IMG/VR virus record: IMGVR_UViG_3300023174_000506
Location: 1 to 29,258 of that record
Strand: one strand, 5' to 3'
DNA length: 29,258 nucleotides
From: a virus
Shown here: one piece after another, positions 1 to 11,100 of the stretch
How the letters are laid out: every line of letters begins with the position of its first letter
Numbering within the stretch: the first letter of the stretch is position 1
Notes under the pieces: model-generated
The model's input: only the letters and a program-made list of their open reading frames with translations
Database searches by the model: none
What the model was told of the DNA's origin: nothing
Translations under genes and position numbers: made by a program

Positions 1-19
1 GTAACGATGGACGTAGGTA

Positions 20-319
20 ATGGCAATTAACCCCCAAATTAAGACGCTAGATCTTAGACCGCCAAAGGCGCCTAACCTACCCATTGCGCCCGTAGAATAC
101 CGCCAGCTATACCAAGATCAGATTTTAAATGCCCTGCGCTTATACTTTAATCAAATAGATAACTTTGCCCAAGGTGTTTTGGTTCCAGCATCAGGCGCAA
201 CTTCTGGCAGACCGACTGAAAGATTGCAAGTAGGGCAGTATTACTTTGACACGACTATTGGCAGACCCATTTTTTGGAATGGAACAAACTGGATTAACGC
301 CGCTGGAACAGTGGTTTAA
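20..319 (+). CDS. Small phage virion-associated protein, function unknown
   Basis: A 99-residue protein at the left edge of the structural operon. Its N-terminal half (about residues 1-55) is Pro/Leu-rich with a predicted helix. The C-terminal part (about 65-99) has the Gly/Tyr/Trp-rich pattern GQYYFDTTIGRPIFWNGTNW. Similar patterns are common at the ends of phage fibre or baseplate-like proteins, where a short beta module ends the chain. The start ATG at 20 overlaps a possible upstream stop (TAA at 18-20), which suggests translational coupling to a gene outside the window. It lies 49 bases before the large Gly/Ala-rich virion gene. I do not recognise a named family. A structural role is inferred from context and from the beta-rich tail. 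Confidence 0.7.
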   Translation: MAINPQIKTLDLRPPKAPNLPIAPVEYRQLYQDQILNALRLYFNQIDNFAQGVLVPASGATSGRPTERLQVGQYYFDTTIGRPIFWNGTNWINAAGTVV

Positions 320-368
320 AAGGCAATGACATGATAAACTTCAATCAATTCAATCCCGTGAGGTTCTT

Positions 369-2165
369 ATGAGCCATGCAGCAGCCCAACATTTAGCCTC
401 CTATGGTCGTGGAGGTGACACCGAATTAGTCCATATGACTAAGGGTGAGATAAAAGGTCTTCAGGCTTTAGCTTTGGCGCACGGTGGTTCGCTCACAATT
501 AACCCCAATACTGGTCTAGTAGAAGCAGGTTTCTTAAAAAAACTTCTCCCCACAATAGCAGGTGCAGCCCTTGCGGCTACTGGCGTAGGTGCACCTATGG
601 CGGCTTTAATGGTTGGTGGTGGTTATGGCTTGGCTACAGGTAGTATTACCAAGGGTCTCATGGCTGGTCTTGGGGCTTGGGGTGGTGCTGGTCTAACTAG
701 CAGTCTAGGAAGTTTAGGTGGAGAAGCTTTAGCAACTCAAGGAGGTGATGCTGCTTTAAATGCGTTTAACGAAACTCAACGACAAGCAATTACGTCAGGA
801 CTTGAAAACCTTCCTGTTGGTAGTGGTGGTGTTGGTGTACCTACAGAATCTGGGATGTATTTTCCTGGAGCAACCCCGGGAACTGGTGTTGAGGTAGGAT
901 CGGCAGCTGCACCTAGCGCAGCAGGAACTAATTATTACCAACAAGCTGCTCAAAAGTTTTTAGAAAATCCCAATAATTTCCCAGGGTTAAGCCCAACAAC
1001 CTTACAGAATTACCAAGCTTCTTTAAATGCTCCTGGCGCTGTTCCTACTGATGTTATTAGCGCCGCCGGTAGAGCTCAAGGTGCTGCAGGTGCTACCACA
1101 GCAGGTAATATAACAGCGGGGTTAAAAGCTATAAATCCAACAACTGAAGCGGGTAGAGCTGCTTTGGGTAGTTTTATCAAAGATAATGCAACTACTATCG
1201 GTGGTGCATTCTTACCTTCAATGACTCAAGAACAAAAAGCTGCTCCTGCTGGCTATACCGAGGACGAATACGATAGGTATCTAAAAGGTTTCCGTATGAG
1301 CCCCAATTATCAAGCCTACGAGGCTCCAAGACCTAATCCATACTACCAAGCTCAATATGCAGCCGAAGGCGGTATTATGAAGCTACAAGGCGGTGGCGGT
1401 CCTGTAGAGCGTATGAGTCAAATGAACACGGCTATGAACCCACAAGGCGGCTTATACCCCATGGGTATGATTGATAAAACCCAATATGCTACCCCTATTC
1501 AACGCCCAGTAAGTTCTGAGATGGTTATGGATGCCCCTGCTTATGAGAGGTCTAACCCAATGCTGATGGCTGAAGGTGGCATTGCTCGATATGCTTCTAA
1601 GGGGCAAGTTAATGTGTTACAAGATTATCTAGACCGACAAGGGCAGCAGCAAATGAGCCCACTACCAGAAAGCGTTGGAATCCCACGCACAGGTATTTAT
1701 AGAGATACTGACGTAGATACAGCTCGTAAAGACGCACTGACTGCCGCTATGATTCGTTTAGGCAAAGCTGGTAAAGGTGCTGGTATTAAGCCTATAGCTC
1801 TCCCTAAGACTGCTATTAAGGGTCTAGGCGATATAAGCGGTATTTCTGAAGACACCACTGAAGCTGCTGCTGGTGGCACTATGCGTTACAACCTAGGAGG
1901 TTATTCCGATGGTGGAAGAATGCTTAAAGGACCTGGGGATGGTATGTCTGATTCTATCCCTGCTACTATTGCTGGAAAACAACCAGCACGGTTGGCTGAT
2001 GGAGAGTTTGTTGTCCCGGCTGATGTTGTTTCGCATTTAGGCAATGGCTCTACGGATGCTGGTGCTAAGAAGTTATACGGCATGATGGACAAGATTCGCA
2101 AGGCTAGGACGGGTAAAAAGAAGCAAGCCCCCGCAGTTAAAGCTAGTAGCTATATGCCAGCTTAA
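369..2165 (+). CDS. Gly/Ala-rich virion structural protein (internal virion or tail)
   Basis: A 598-residue protein. The N-terminus (about 12-60) has a 'GRGGDTELVHMT' segment followed by 'GGSLTINPNTGLVEAGF', a pattern I associate with virion proteins of aquatic podo- and siphophages. Residues about 57-125 are hydrophobic Gly/Ala-rich stretches that could insert in a membrane. Short AEGGI-type motifs occur near residues 333 and 400. The C-terminus (about 515-585) carries GPGDGMSDSIPA and LADGEFVVPADVVSHLGNGS, then a basic Lys/Arg/Ala tail. The start at 369 is preceded by GAGG about 5 bases upstream. It sits directly before a GNAT-like gene and two large internal-virion-type genes, matching the order head/tail, then ejection proteins. 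No enzymatic motif is visible. The exact place in the particle is unknown. Confidence 0.75.
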   Translation: MSHAAAQHLASYGRGGDTELVHMTKGEIKGLQALALAHGGSLTINPNTGLVEAGFLKKLLPTIAGAALAATGVGAPMAALMVGGGYGLATGSITKGLMAGLGAWGGAGLTSSLGSLGGEALATQGGDAALNAFNETQRQAITSGLENLPVGSGGVGVPTESGMYFPGATPGTGVEVGSAAAPSAAGTNYYQQAAQKFLENPNNFPGLSPTTLQNYQASLNAPGAVPTDVISAAGRAQGAAGATTAGNITAGLKAINPTTEAGRAALGSFIKDNATTIGGAFLPSMTQEQKAAPAGYTEDEYDRYLKGFRMSPNYQAYEAPRPNPYYQAQYAAEGGIMKLQGGGGPVERMSQMNTAMNPQGGLYPMGMIDKTQYATPIQRPVSSEMVMDAPAYERSNPMLMAEGGIARYASKGQVNVLQDYLDRQGQQQMSPLPESVGIPRTGIYRDTDVDTARKDALTAAMIRLGKAGKGAGIKPIALPKTAIKGLGDISGISEDTTEAAAGGTMRYNLGGYSDGGRMLKGPGDGMSDSIPATIAGKQPARLADGEFVVPADVVSHLGNGSTDAGAKKLYGMMDKIRKARTGKKKQAPAVKASSYMPA

Positions 2166-2167
2166 AA

Positions 2168-2581
2168 ATGGCGTTGAATATACACCCAGTACTTACTGCG
2201 AATATCCATCAAACATGGCCCTTAGTTGAGTCGTTTTTAGCTGAAGCATTAAAATGGGGTGAAGACGATTACACAGCCGAGCAAGCTAAAGTTTATTTAG
2301 CCAGGGGTGATTGGTTATTGGTAGTTGCAGTAGATGAAGAAAACGTTATTAAAGGTGCGGCGGCTATTAATTTTAATAACTTGCCCAACCACAGAGTCGC
2401 CTTTATAGTAGCTATAGGTGGGAAGTTAATAAGTAATCAGGAGACGTTTGGGCAGTTTTCTGAATTATTAAAAAGTTATGGCGCAACCAAAATACAGGGT
2501 GCGGTTAGGGACGTAGTAGCAAAATGGGCAGCTAAATATGGGTTTAGGAAACGCTACACAATTGTAGAGGCGACATTATGA
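2168..2581 (+). CDS. GNAT-fold protein of the T7 gp13/DUF2833 type
   Basis: A 137-residue protein with the shape of a compact GNAT acetyltransferase. It has an N-terminal helix pair, a central beta pair around 'WLLVVAVDEENVIKGAAAI' (about 49-67), a further strand 'HRVAFIVAIGG', and a C-terminal helix ending in 'AAKYGFRKRYTIVEA'. That ending resembles the 'GF...' close of GNAT domains. The usual acetyl-CoA loop (Q/RxxGxG/A) is not clear, so catalysis is doubtful. T7-like phages encode a GNAT-like protein (gp13, DUF2833 family) next to the internal core genes, and this neighbourhood matches. The gene begins 2 bases after the previous stop and overlaps the next start by an ATGA. An assembly role is inferred. 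Confidence 0.65.
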   Translation: MALNIHPVLTANIHQTWPLVESFLAEALKWGEDDYTAEQAKVYLARGDWLLVVAVDEENVIKGAAAINFNNLPNHRVAFIVAIGGKLISNQETFGQFSELLKSYGATKIQGAVRDVVAKWAAKYGFRKRYTIVEATL

Positions 2582-5106
2582 GTTTATTAAGATACAAACA
2601 AAAATTATTGCCTTATGGTAATGCCATGGGTGGTGATAGCGGTGGCGGCGGTGGCGGACAACCTACCCAGTCTACTACTTACAATACTAATATTCCCGAA
2701 TATGCCAAGCCTTATGTAACCACAATGCTGGGTGCTACCCAGAAACAATTATTTGAAGGTAGTCCTACCGCAGAAGGCGGTTTTGATATTACTGGGTTTA
2801 AACCTTATCGTCCATATAGCACTGACGTAAATAATTACTTTGCAGGCTTTTCTCCAATGCAACGGCAAGCCCAACAAGCTGCTGGGCGGCTGCAAGTTCC
2901 TGGTGAATATCAACAAGCTACTGGATTAACTGGTTTAGGTGCATTAGGCGCTATGGGTTTAGCAGGTCAAGCCGCTGGTGCAGGGCAACAATATGCTCAA
3001 ATGGCAACAAACCCCGAAATGCAACAGGCTTACATGTCGCCTTATATGCAAAACGTAGTGGACTATCAAAAATCACAGGCATTACGTGACTTCCAGATGA
3101 GTCAACCTATGATGGCTAGACAAGCCGTAGGTCAAGGTGCTTTTGGTGGTAATCGTCTTGCACTGCAACAAGCAGAAGCGCAACGTGGTTTAATGTCTCA
3201 ACTGCAAGGTATTGAGGCACAAGGTCGTCAACAAGCGTTCCAACAAGCGCAACAAGCTCAACAGTTTGGGGCTAATCTTGGTCTTCAAGGAATTCAAGGT
3301 GGTCTTAGTGGCTTAGGCACAGCATTGCAAGGTGCTGGTCAATTAGGTCAATTAGGCGGCGCCCAGTTAGGTGCACAAAAAGACATTATTGGTATGCAGT
3401 CCCAGATGGGTAAAGAGCAACAGGCTCTTGAGCAAGCTAAGATTAATCAAGCTATCCAAGACTACGCTACGATGCAACAGTACCCACTCATGCAACTTGG
3501 CTTCATGTCAAATATGTTGCGTGGCTTACCAATGCAAGCAACCACTACGCAGTCTTATCAAGCCATGCCTTCTCAGCTTACGCAGGGTCTTGGCGTTTTG
3601 GCTGGCGCAGCTGGTGCTAGACAAGCTGGTTTGTTTGCAGAGGGGGGAACTATCAAAGAGTTAGCCTCTGGTGGTGTTGCAGGCTACGCTAATAGGGGGA
3701 TGGTTCAGGCCAATCCAGATAGCGGAGTAGTTCGTGGTGTCCGTGCCAAATTAGAAATGATGACCGCCGATCAACTGCAAAAAGTAGCTCAGACTAGCCC
3801 TAGCGAAGAAATTCGTGCCATGGCAATACAGATACTACAAGAGCAAAAGATTAGAGAGCAAGCTGAAGCACAAGCCCAACAGTCTATTGCACAAGATCAA
3901 CAACGTGGTCTACCCACTCCTGTTACGGAGCGAGCTGGTTTACCCGCCGCACCCGCCGGGTCTATGGATACATTAAATGCCGCCAGTGGCGGTATCGTGG
4001 CTTTTGCTGGAAAAGATGAGAGTTTAGTTGAAGCTCCTAATATGTCTTCAGAAGAATACGCAAAATACATAAGTGATGTTATGGGCAGCGATATTTCAAT
4101 CCAAAGAAAAAGGGAAATTGCTCCAGGATTAGGGCAGGCTTTAAATCAGCTTCTTAGAAGAGAAAACCCTGGTGCTTTTGAAACATCACAGAATAAAGGA
4201 CTTGGTGCTACTGTTACAGGGCCTACTAGTACATCTACCTCTACTAGAACAAGAGTTTCTGGTTCTAATCTAGAAGACGAAGCGTACAAAGTTCCTACTA
4301 GAGAAGAAGCACTTGCGCAAATTAAAAAGCGTAATGAAGAACTTGGCATCACTGGTAGCCCAAGAGAAAGTCTTAGCAAGTTTTACGCTAAAGAACAAGA
4401 AAGCTTAGCAGATGCTGAGAAACAAGCTAGAGGATATGACCTATTAAACTTTGGTCTTAATTTAGCTACTCAACCAGGTTCTATAATGTATGCAGGTGCT
4501 AGAGCAGGACAAGCAACACTGCCCGGTATGATTGAACGCCAAGAAAAACTTAGAGGTCGTAAGGGTGATATTGCTAAGGGCATGGCTGAAATAGAACAAG
4601 CTGATCGTCTTGAGCGTCTAGGTTACGCCAAAGAAGCCGAAGTTATGCGTGAGAATGCACTTAATCGGTTTAGCAAAAAAGATATTGCAATAATGGAATC
4701 CGAAAGCCGTAGGGCAATAGCTGCTAAAGACACTGCTCTTGATAAGATATATAACGACGTATTTGATGATTTAGTTAAAAATCAAAAAATGGATCCAAAC
4801 AACCCCAATACTAGAGTAATGGCTCGTAGGATAGCAGCGGGTATTTCTGGTTTAACTGCTGAAAAAGTTGATGTCCAAAAAGAAGCTCAAGTTACTAGAA
4901 GAGAAAAAGAAGATGGTGAATTGAGACAACTTGAAATAGAGTTTATGGGGACAGAACCAGGTTCACAAGAAAGAGCCGCAATTCAGCAAAAAATAGCAGC
5001 TGCAAGACAAAGAATTAGGAATGAGGTATATAAAACAGAACCAAGTGCATCAAAATCATCAGCGCCGCCAGGAACTGCTGAAAATCCTATAGTTATACCG
5101 AGTTAA
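2578..5106 (+). CDS. Gln/Ala/Gly-rich internal virion protein
   Basis: An 842-residue protein. A Gly-run N-terminus (about 18-27) is followed by 'YNTNIPEYAKPYVTTML'. A long low-complexity region comes next (about 95-270), rich in Gln, Ala and Gly with repeated QQAQQA and LGALGAMGLAG-like units. Residues about 355-375 and 465-475 carry AEGG/ASGGV-type motifs like those of the 598-residue protein two genes upstream. The C-terminal third (about 570-830) is charged and predicted helical. No catalytic motif is visible. Size, composition and position, directly before the giant 2032-residue protein, resemble the internal core/ejection proteins of podoviruses (T7 gp14/gp15 type by position only). A tape-measure-like role is the main alternative. 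The start overlaps the preceding stop as ATGA. Confidence 0.7.
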   Translation: MSLLRYKQKLLPYGNAMGGDSGGGGGGQPTQSTTYNTNIPEYAKPYVTTMLGATQKQLFEGSPTAEGGFDITGFKPYRPYSTDVNNYFAGFSPMQRQAQQAAGRLQVPGEYQQATGLTGLGALGAMGLAGQAAGAGQQYAQMATNPEMQQAYMSPYMQNVVDYQKSQALRDFQMSQPMMARQAVGQGAFGGNRLALQQAEAQRGLMSQLQGIEAQGRQQAFQQAQQAQQFGANLGLQGIQGGLSGLGTALQGAGQLGQLGGAQLGAQKDIIGMQSQMGKEQQALEQAKINQAIQDYATMQQYPLMQLGFMSNMLRGLPMQATTTQSYQAMPSQLTQGLGVLAGAAGARQAGLFAEGGTIKELASGGVAGYANRGMVQANPDSGVVRGVRAKLEMMTADQLQKVAQTSPSEEIRAMAIQILQEQKIREQAEAQAQQSIAQDQQRGLPTPVTERAGLPAAPAGSMDTLNAASGGIVAFAGKDESLVEAPNMSSEEYAKYISDVMGSDISIQRKREIAPGLGQALNQLLRRENPGAFETSQNKGLGATVTGPTSTSTSTRTRVSGSNLEDEAYKVPTREEALAQIKKRNEELGITGSPRESLSKFYAKEQESLADAEKQARGYDLLNFGLNLATQPGSIMYAGARAGQATLPGMIERQEKLRGRKGDIAKGMAEIEQADRLERLGYAKEAEVMRENALNRFSKKDIAIMESESRRAIAAKDTALDKIYNDVFDDLVKNQKMDPNNPNTRVMARRIAAGISGLTAEKVDVQKEAQVTRREKEDGELRQLEIEFMGTEPGSQERAAIQQKIAAARQRIRNEVYKTEPSASKSSAPPGTAENPIVIPS

Positions 5107-5109
5107 AAT

Positions 5110-8100
5110 ATGCCTGTATATCAATATAAAGGACAGCATTACAGCATTGATGATACGGATGTAAATGTAGCTAAAAATAAAATACTAGCTTATATTAATG
5201 CGCAAGAAAAAACTCCTGTTGACAAAGAATACAAAAGCGTATTAGAGGGCACCACACTCCCTGCGGTTGAACCCGTTGAGGCAGCTCCTTCACCGTTTGC
5301 ACCTAAAGTGCGTTCTATAAAAGAAATAGCGGCAGGACCTGATTTATCTGAGATTCCTAAGTTTGATGTCACCAAAATGCCTACAGCTGAAGAACGAGCT
5401 AAAGCTGAGTATGGCTATACACCAGATATGGGGACTTTAGAAACAGCTGCAAGGTTTGCTAAACGTATACCCGGTCAAGTTGGAAGAGGTCTTGCACAAG
5501 GGTATTTAGGTATAGATCGTTTTGCCTTAGACATAATGGGCAAAGATTCTTCAGAGATAACTAGCTCATTAAATCAGTTAGCCAAACAGCAACGGGCAAT
5601 AGGAGAATCTGAGAACTATGCCTTAAAAATAACTGAAGGAGCTATTAATTCTATAGGACAACAACTGCCGCTTTTACTTGGCGGTGCTGCAACGGGTAGT
5701 ATGGCTTTGCCACTTGTTGGTATGTTCCAACAGTCTTTTGGTCAAACATATGACGAGAGTCGTAGAGCAGGTTTAGATGTTGCGGATAGCACTGGACGTG
5801 CGGCAGCTTTTGGAGCCTTTGAAGTTATCGGTGAAAAATTTGGTTTGGGCAATATGCTTGATGGTATTAAAGCAGCTGCTAAGGGTGTGCCTACTAAAGA
5901 GCTTGCAGGTTACTTTGCCAAGTCTTTAGTTAAACAAGTCCCTGGAGAACAACTTACTTACGCAGGTCAGTTTGCTGTAGACAAAGGATACGGCATGAAC
6001 CCCGAAGCGGGGGTCAAAGAGTTTATTCAGGGAGCTGTAGATACTCTAGCCTCTACAGTGGTTCAAGGCGGAATAATGCTGGGTGGCGGTGCTGGTATTA
6101 ATAAAACAATACAAAAAATACAAGGCACTCAAGAAGAAAGAGAACAAGAAAGAGCGCAAGATAAACAGCAAGAGCAAGAAAAAACTCAATACAAGCAAGC
6201 GATGTCCACTATCCTTGAGGAAAAGGGCTTTGTTTTTGACAATAAAGAACGCAAATTATTCAATGATGCTGTTGCTAGGTATGAAAGTTCAGGACTTAGC
6301 CGTGAAGATGCGGAGCTATTAGCAACAGAGGAACTTAAGGAGTTGGGTTATGCAGATAAATCAGCTATCGGTGGAGCAGATCAACGAAGCATTTCTGTGC
6401 CTGGCAAACCAATCGAAACCGACACGGGAGTTACTGACACTACCGGAGGAGACCTGGCAACAGCTGGCACGACTACTACTGCTGTTGGAGGTGGAGAAGG
6501 AACTGAACTCAATACATTAGCCGCTGAGCTAAAAGCTAAGTACAACCTAACGGACGAGCAAGCACTAAAGAACGCTGAAGAAAGCCTACGTCAAAAGAAA
6601 ATTGCAGATGCTACAAAAGCAGGTACAGACGCAGCAGCTTACTTTGAAAAGAAAAATGCGTTCGTTAGTAGAATGGATGAGCTCATTCTAGAAAATGAAA
6701 ATTTAGTTCAAGAACAAGATGATTTACGTAATAAGGGTATAGACGAAGGAGATAAGTACAAATACCAAGATGCTATAGATGCTGCAAGAAAAAAATACGA
6801 AGAAAATGGTGCAGAGTTTGATTCTATTTACGAACAAATACAGCAACTTGAGATATCACCAACTACTCCAACCGATACAACTGCACCTTCAGCTCCACCC
6901 GTTAAAACAGGTAAACCTCGTGGTAGACCAGCTGTTGCAAAAACTCCAGAACAAATAGCTACTGATGCTGCGTATAAAAAACAACGCCAAGATATTGGTC
7001 GCACCGCCATTAATGACATTAATAGAGCGGAAAAAGTTTTAACCCAAAAGGTAGATACAGAACAAATTATTAAAAATGCTGCTAATGGAGAAGACGCAGT
7101 ATCTCAACTAACTCAATTAAAACTACAACGCATAGGCGCACTTGAGACGGCATATCGTCTATCTGTTGATCCTGACCAAAAAAATAAAACTGCAGGTAAA
7201 AGAGCTAGTACATTACTAGAAGCAGCTGACCCCAAAGAACTTAAAGCTGCTAAAGAAGCATATGAGTATAAGAAAAAAACAGGCGCACCTAGCCGTGCCG
7301 AACTTACGGAATCTACTAATGGGCAGGATAACACTGTCTTTGAAAAATACAATAATGCTAGAAGCGCAGTAAATTGGATTGCTAATAATGGCAACCCCTT
7401 TGAAAAACTACTGGCTAAGCGGATACTTCCTTTCTTAAATGGGGTTAAGTTTGTTGTAGTAGATAGTGCAGACGATATGCCTACTGCGTTCTTACGAGAC
7501 AGGATGATGGGGGCGGCAGGCTTGTATGTGCCTGATAGAAAGACTATTTATGTAATGCGTAAAGGCGGTATCAATAATACCGTTGTGTTACACGAAGCCC
7601 TACACGCTGCAACTGTTGCCAAAATTGATGCTTTTTTAGAGTTAAGAGAAGCGGGCAAACCTATTCCTGAGTCTTTGCGATCTGTGCCACAGCTTATGGC
7701 TATGATGATACGGGCAAAAGACAATTATGATGCTCTGTTTGCTCAGGCTTTAGAGTCCGGGGATTTGGGGTTACTTACTCCTGAGATGTTAGAAATACCT
7801 AATGACGCCTTTACTGACGTTAAAGAATTTGTAGCATACGGTATGTCGTTGCCTGCTATGCAAGAGTTCCTCCTTCTTTCTCCAGGCAAACTTGCGGGTG
7901 CTCCGCCTAACTTTGTTGATAGGCTGTTTAATAAATTTGTACAAAGCATACGTCAGTTGTTTAATATGGACGAGAAGCATACTTCTGCTCTCCAAGACTT
8001 AATTATTGTTACAAACAAATTGTTAGCTGCACCTATACCAAAGGAAGCAGCAATCTCTAGCGAACCTGTAGCGGCTAAAAAGCTAAATAAAAAAGTAGCC

Positions 8101-11100
8101 AAAGTAGACACAGACATACAGAAAGTTACATTGTCTGAAGACAGCACAGAAACACAAAAACTACTTGGTGATGCCACTGTTGAAGGGCATACTTTTGAGT
8201 ACTACAAGGATCTTTTTGAGAGCCGCACAGATGCCATGGGCAGTGGGTTCATTAGCAAAATACTAGGTGGTTTACATGGTCCTGATATTCTAAGGTGGGT
8301 GGGAGATAAAATACCCGCACTTGTAGAAGTTAATAATTTGCAAAACGAAATGTCCGCTATGAGAATGCGTCTACTAGCGGAAGCAACCAAGAAAACAGAA
8401 AAGTTAGCAGCGTTTGTTCGTAAAAATGGGCAGAAGCAATTAGGCAGAGCCATGCACTTAGCTAGGCTAAAGAAAGTTAGTGCGGATCAGTTTTACACCC
8501 CTTCAAGAGAAGACAAGAGTTTTGACGATATTGTTAAAGACGATATTGTAGTTAAGCATTACGAGAAGTTAATGGCGGACCCAAATATAAGTGCAAAACA
8601 AAAATCTGCATATCAAGGGCAAATAACAAAACGCACCAACGGTTTAAAAGTAGTACACGATGCTTGGTTAGCTTTAGGTAAACAAAAAAATGGTCATGCC
8701 ATGTATTTTATGGTGCGAGATTATTACAAAGATACATATAACGCAACTCGTTTATTGCTAGATCAGCAAATTAATGCACTACCAATTGATGCTGCAGATA
8801 AAGCTAATTTGCTTAAGTCAGTGCGTTTAATGCATGAAAAAACAAAAGGCCCGCAAAAAGATCCAGACGATCCAGACGGATTTACTGATATTGCGTTTCC
8901 ACAACTAGCAGAAGATTATTTCCCATTTAGACGCTATGGTGATTATTGGTTACGTGTCAATGGTGGACCTACTGGGCGTGAATTCTATTTGTTTGAAAGC
9001 GCCACCGCTAGAAACGATTTTAGAGATAAACGGGCTAGAGCCTTAAATGTATCTAAGAAAGACGAAAAAACATTTAAAAAGGGCGATAACATAGGTGCAT
9101 TGCGCACAAACTTTGCTGAAAACGAAGTAATGTTGCAAAACATATTTGAGTCTGTTGCGACTCTTAATTTTACGCCTAGTGCTACTGCTACAACTAGCGA
9201 AGCTACTTTAGCTTTAAAAGAAAAATTAAAAGACCAAATATATCAAATATATTTAATGACGCTACCTGAGCGTAGCCTACGCAAGCAGTTTTTGCATGCA
9301 GAAAATATTACTGGTTTTAGTTCAGATGTACTTCGTAACTTTAAATCTACCGCTACAAGCTACTCAAATCAGTTAGCAAAACTTAAATATGGCAGTAGTT
9401 TGCGCAATGAAATACAACGTGCACGAGATAGTCTTGAAGGCATGCCACCGGATGAACGTGCACGTTTAGAACTCTTTATAAACGAAATGAATATTCGCGT
9501 TGAAGAAGAATTAAACCCACCAGAACAAAGCAAACTTCCAGACCATATTAATCGATTTGCTTATATTATGTTGTTGACTAGTGGGGCATCGGCAATTACA
9601 CAAATGACCTCTATACCGCAAATGGTCATGCCAAACCTTAACGTTGATTATGGTTACATTAATGCAGCAAGAGCTTTTATGCGGTACGTAAATATATTTA
9701 AAAGCGTTAATTTACCCAAACGAAGCGAAGAAGGCGAAATTTCCTGGGAAGCTCCATCAATAAGTTCTTATTCAGCTGTTAAAGACAACCCACTAAGAAG
9801 CAAAGCTTTCCAAGCGGCGGTGGATAAAGACATATTTCAAAATACTAATATTTCAGTATTAACAGATAGAAGACCTACTCCTATGGGAGTAAGTGGTAAA
9901 GCTTATGATTACCGTAAAACTTTTTATAACATGATAACTGCTTTGTTTAATGGCAGCGAACGTATAAGCCGTGAAATGACTTACATGATGGTATTTGATC
10001 TTGAGTATGCAAAGACTAAAAACTTTAATGCCTCAGTACAAAAAGCCATAGATACAACTTATGAGTTGCTAGGTGATTACAGTAATTTTGCCCGTCCTCG
10101 TGTTTTGAGAAATACAGCAGGTAAGACTGTAGGGCAGTTCAAGCTTTATAGTGTGATTACAAGTTCGTTTTACCTAAGAAATAGTTTTGGCATTATTAGA
10201 GCAACTCAACCTGAAGGAAAAAGATTAGAGGCAGCGCATAGGGTAGGCGGCGTTATGCTAATGGGTGTTTTGTTAGGTGGAGTAAAAACAGTATTTTTGT
10301 ACACAATAATATGTTCGATTATTGACGCATATTTAAACAATTTTGGCGACGAAGAAGAAAGAAGGAAACGTCGTGCAAGGAATCCGCTAACTGCTGAAAG
10401 TTCTGATTTACGTTTCCGTTATGACTTTTTGCCTAAGTTTTTCGGGAATATTCTAATTCCAGGTATAGATGGTAGAAACCATAGACTTAGTGAAGTCATA
10501 GAAAATGGGCCTTTTTCTGTTTTATCAGACATGAACTTTAGTTCCCGTGTAAGTCACGACGTAGTAGGTCTATGGTGGAGAGACGGCAAACCTGGTAAAA
10601 ATGCCGTTGAAACTGCTCAAAACATTATTATTGCTAACCTTGGTCCTGGTGTTTCTACTGGAATAAATATGGTTGGGGGCATCGAAGACTTATATGACGG
10701 AAAGTTTGATCGTGGACTAGAAAAATTAGTTCCTGCATTCTTTAAAGGTTCTTTTGTTGCTGAAAGGATGCGAAAAGAAGGAGCAGAAACTAAGGGCGGT
10801 GCTGATCTACTTAAACCAGCAGAACTAAATGAACTTAACTATATTTCTTCAGTGCTTGGTTTCCAACCTACACGTTTAGCTCGTATCCAAGATAAAAACT
10901 TTAAGTTTAATAAAGAAATAATCCAAGCCACCAATAAACGAAGTGAGCTATTACGTAGCCTAAATGAAACTATTTTTGACACCGAAAAGAAAAATAAAGG
11001 CGAAGAGATACGTAAAGTAATTAGAGAAATAATAAAACACAACAAACGCTACCCTGCTGAGGTGTTTGCAATTGAACCAGATGATATATTCCGTTCTATA

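Noticed and set aside
1-30. 3' end of an upstream CDS (TAA at 18-20 in one frame or 28-30 in another)
   Set aside because: Only a few codons are visible and two frames are possible, so no gene can be called, though overlap with the ATG at 20 is likely.
331-372. 13-codon ORF (starts MINFNQ) overlapping the ATG at 369, with AAAAGG upstream
   Set aside because: It may be a leader peptide, but it is too short to support without conservation data.
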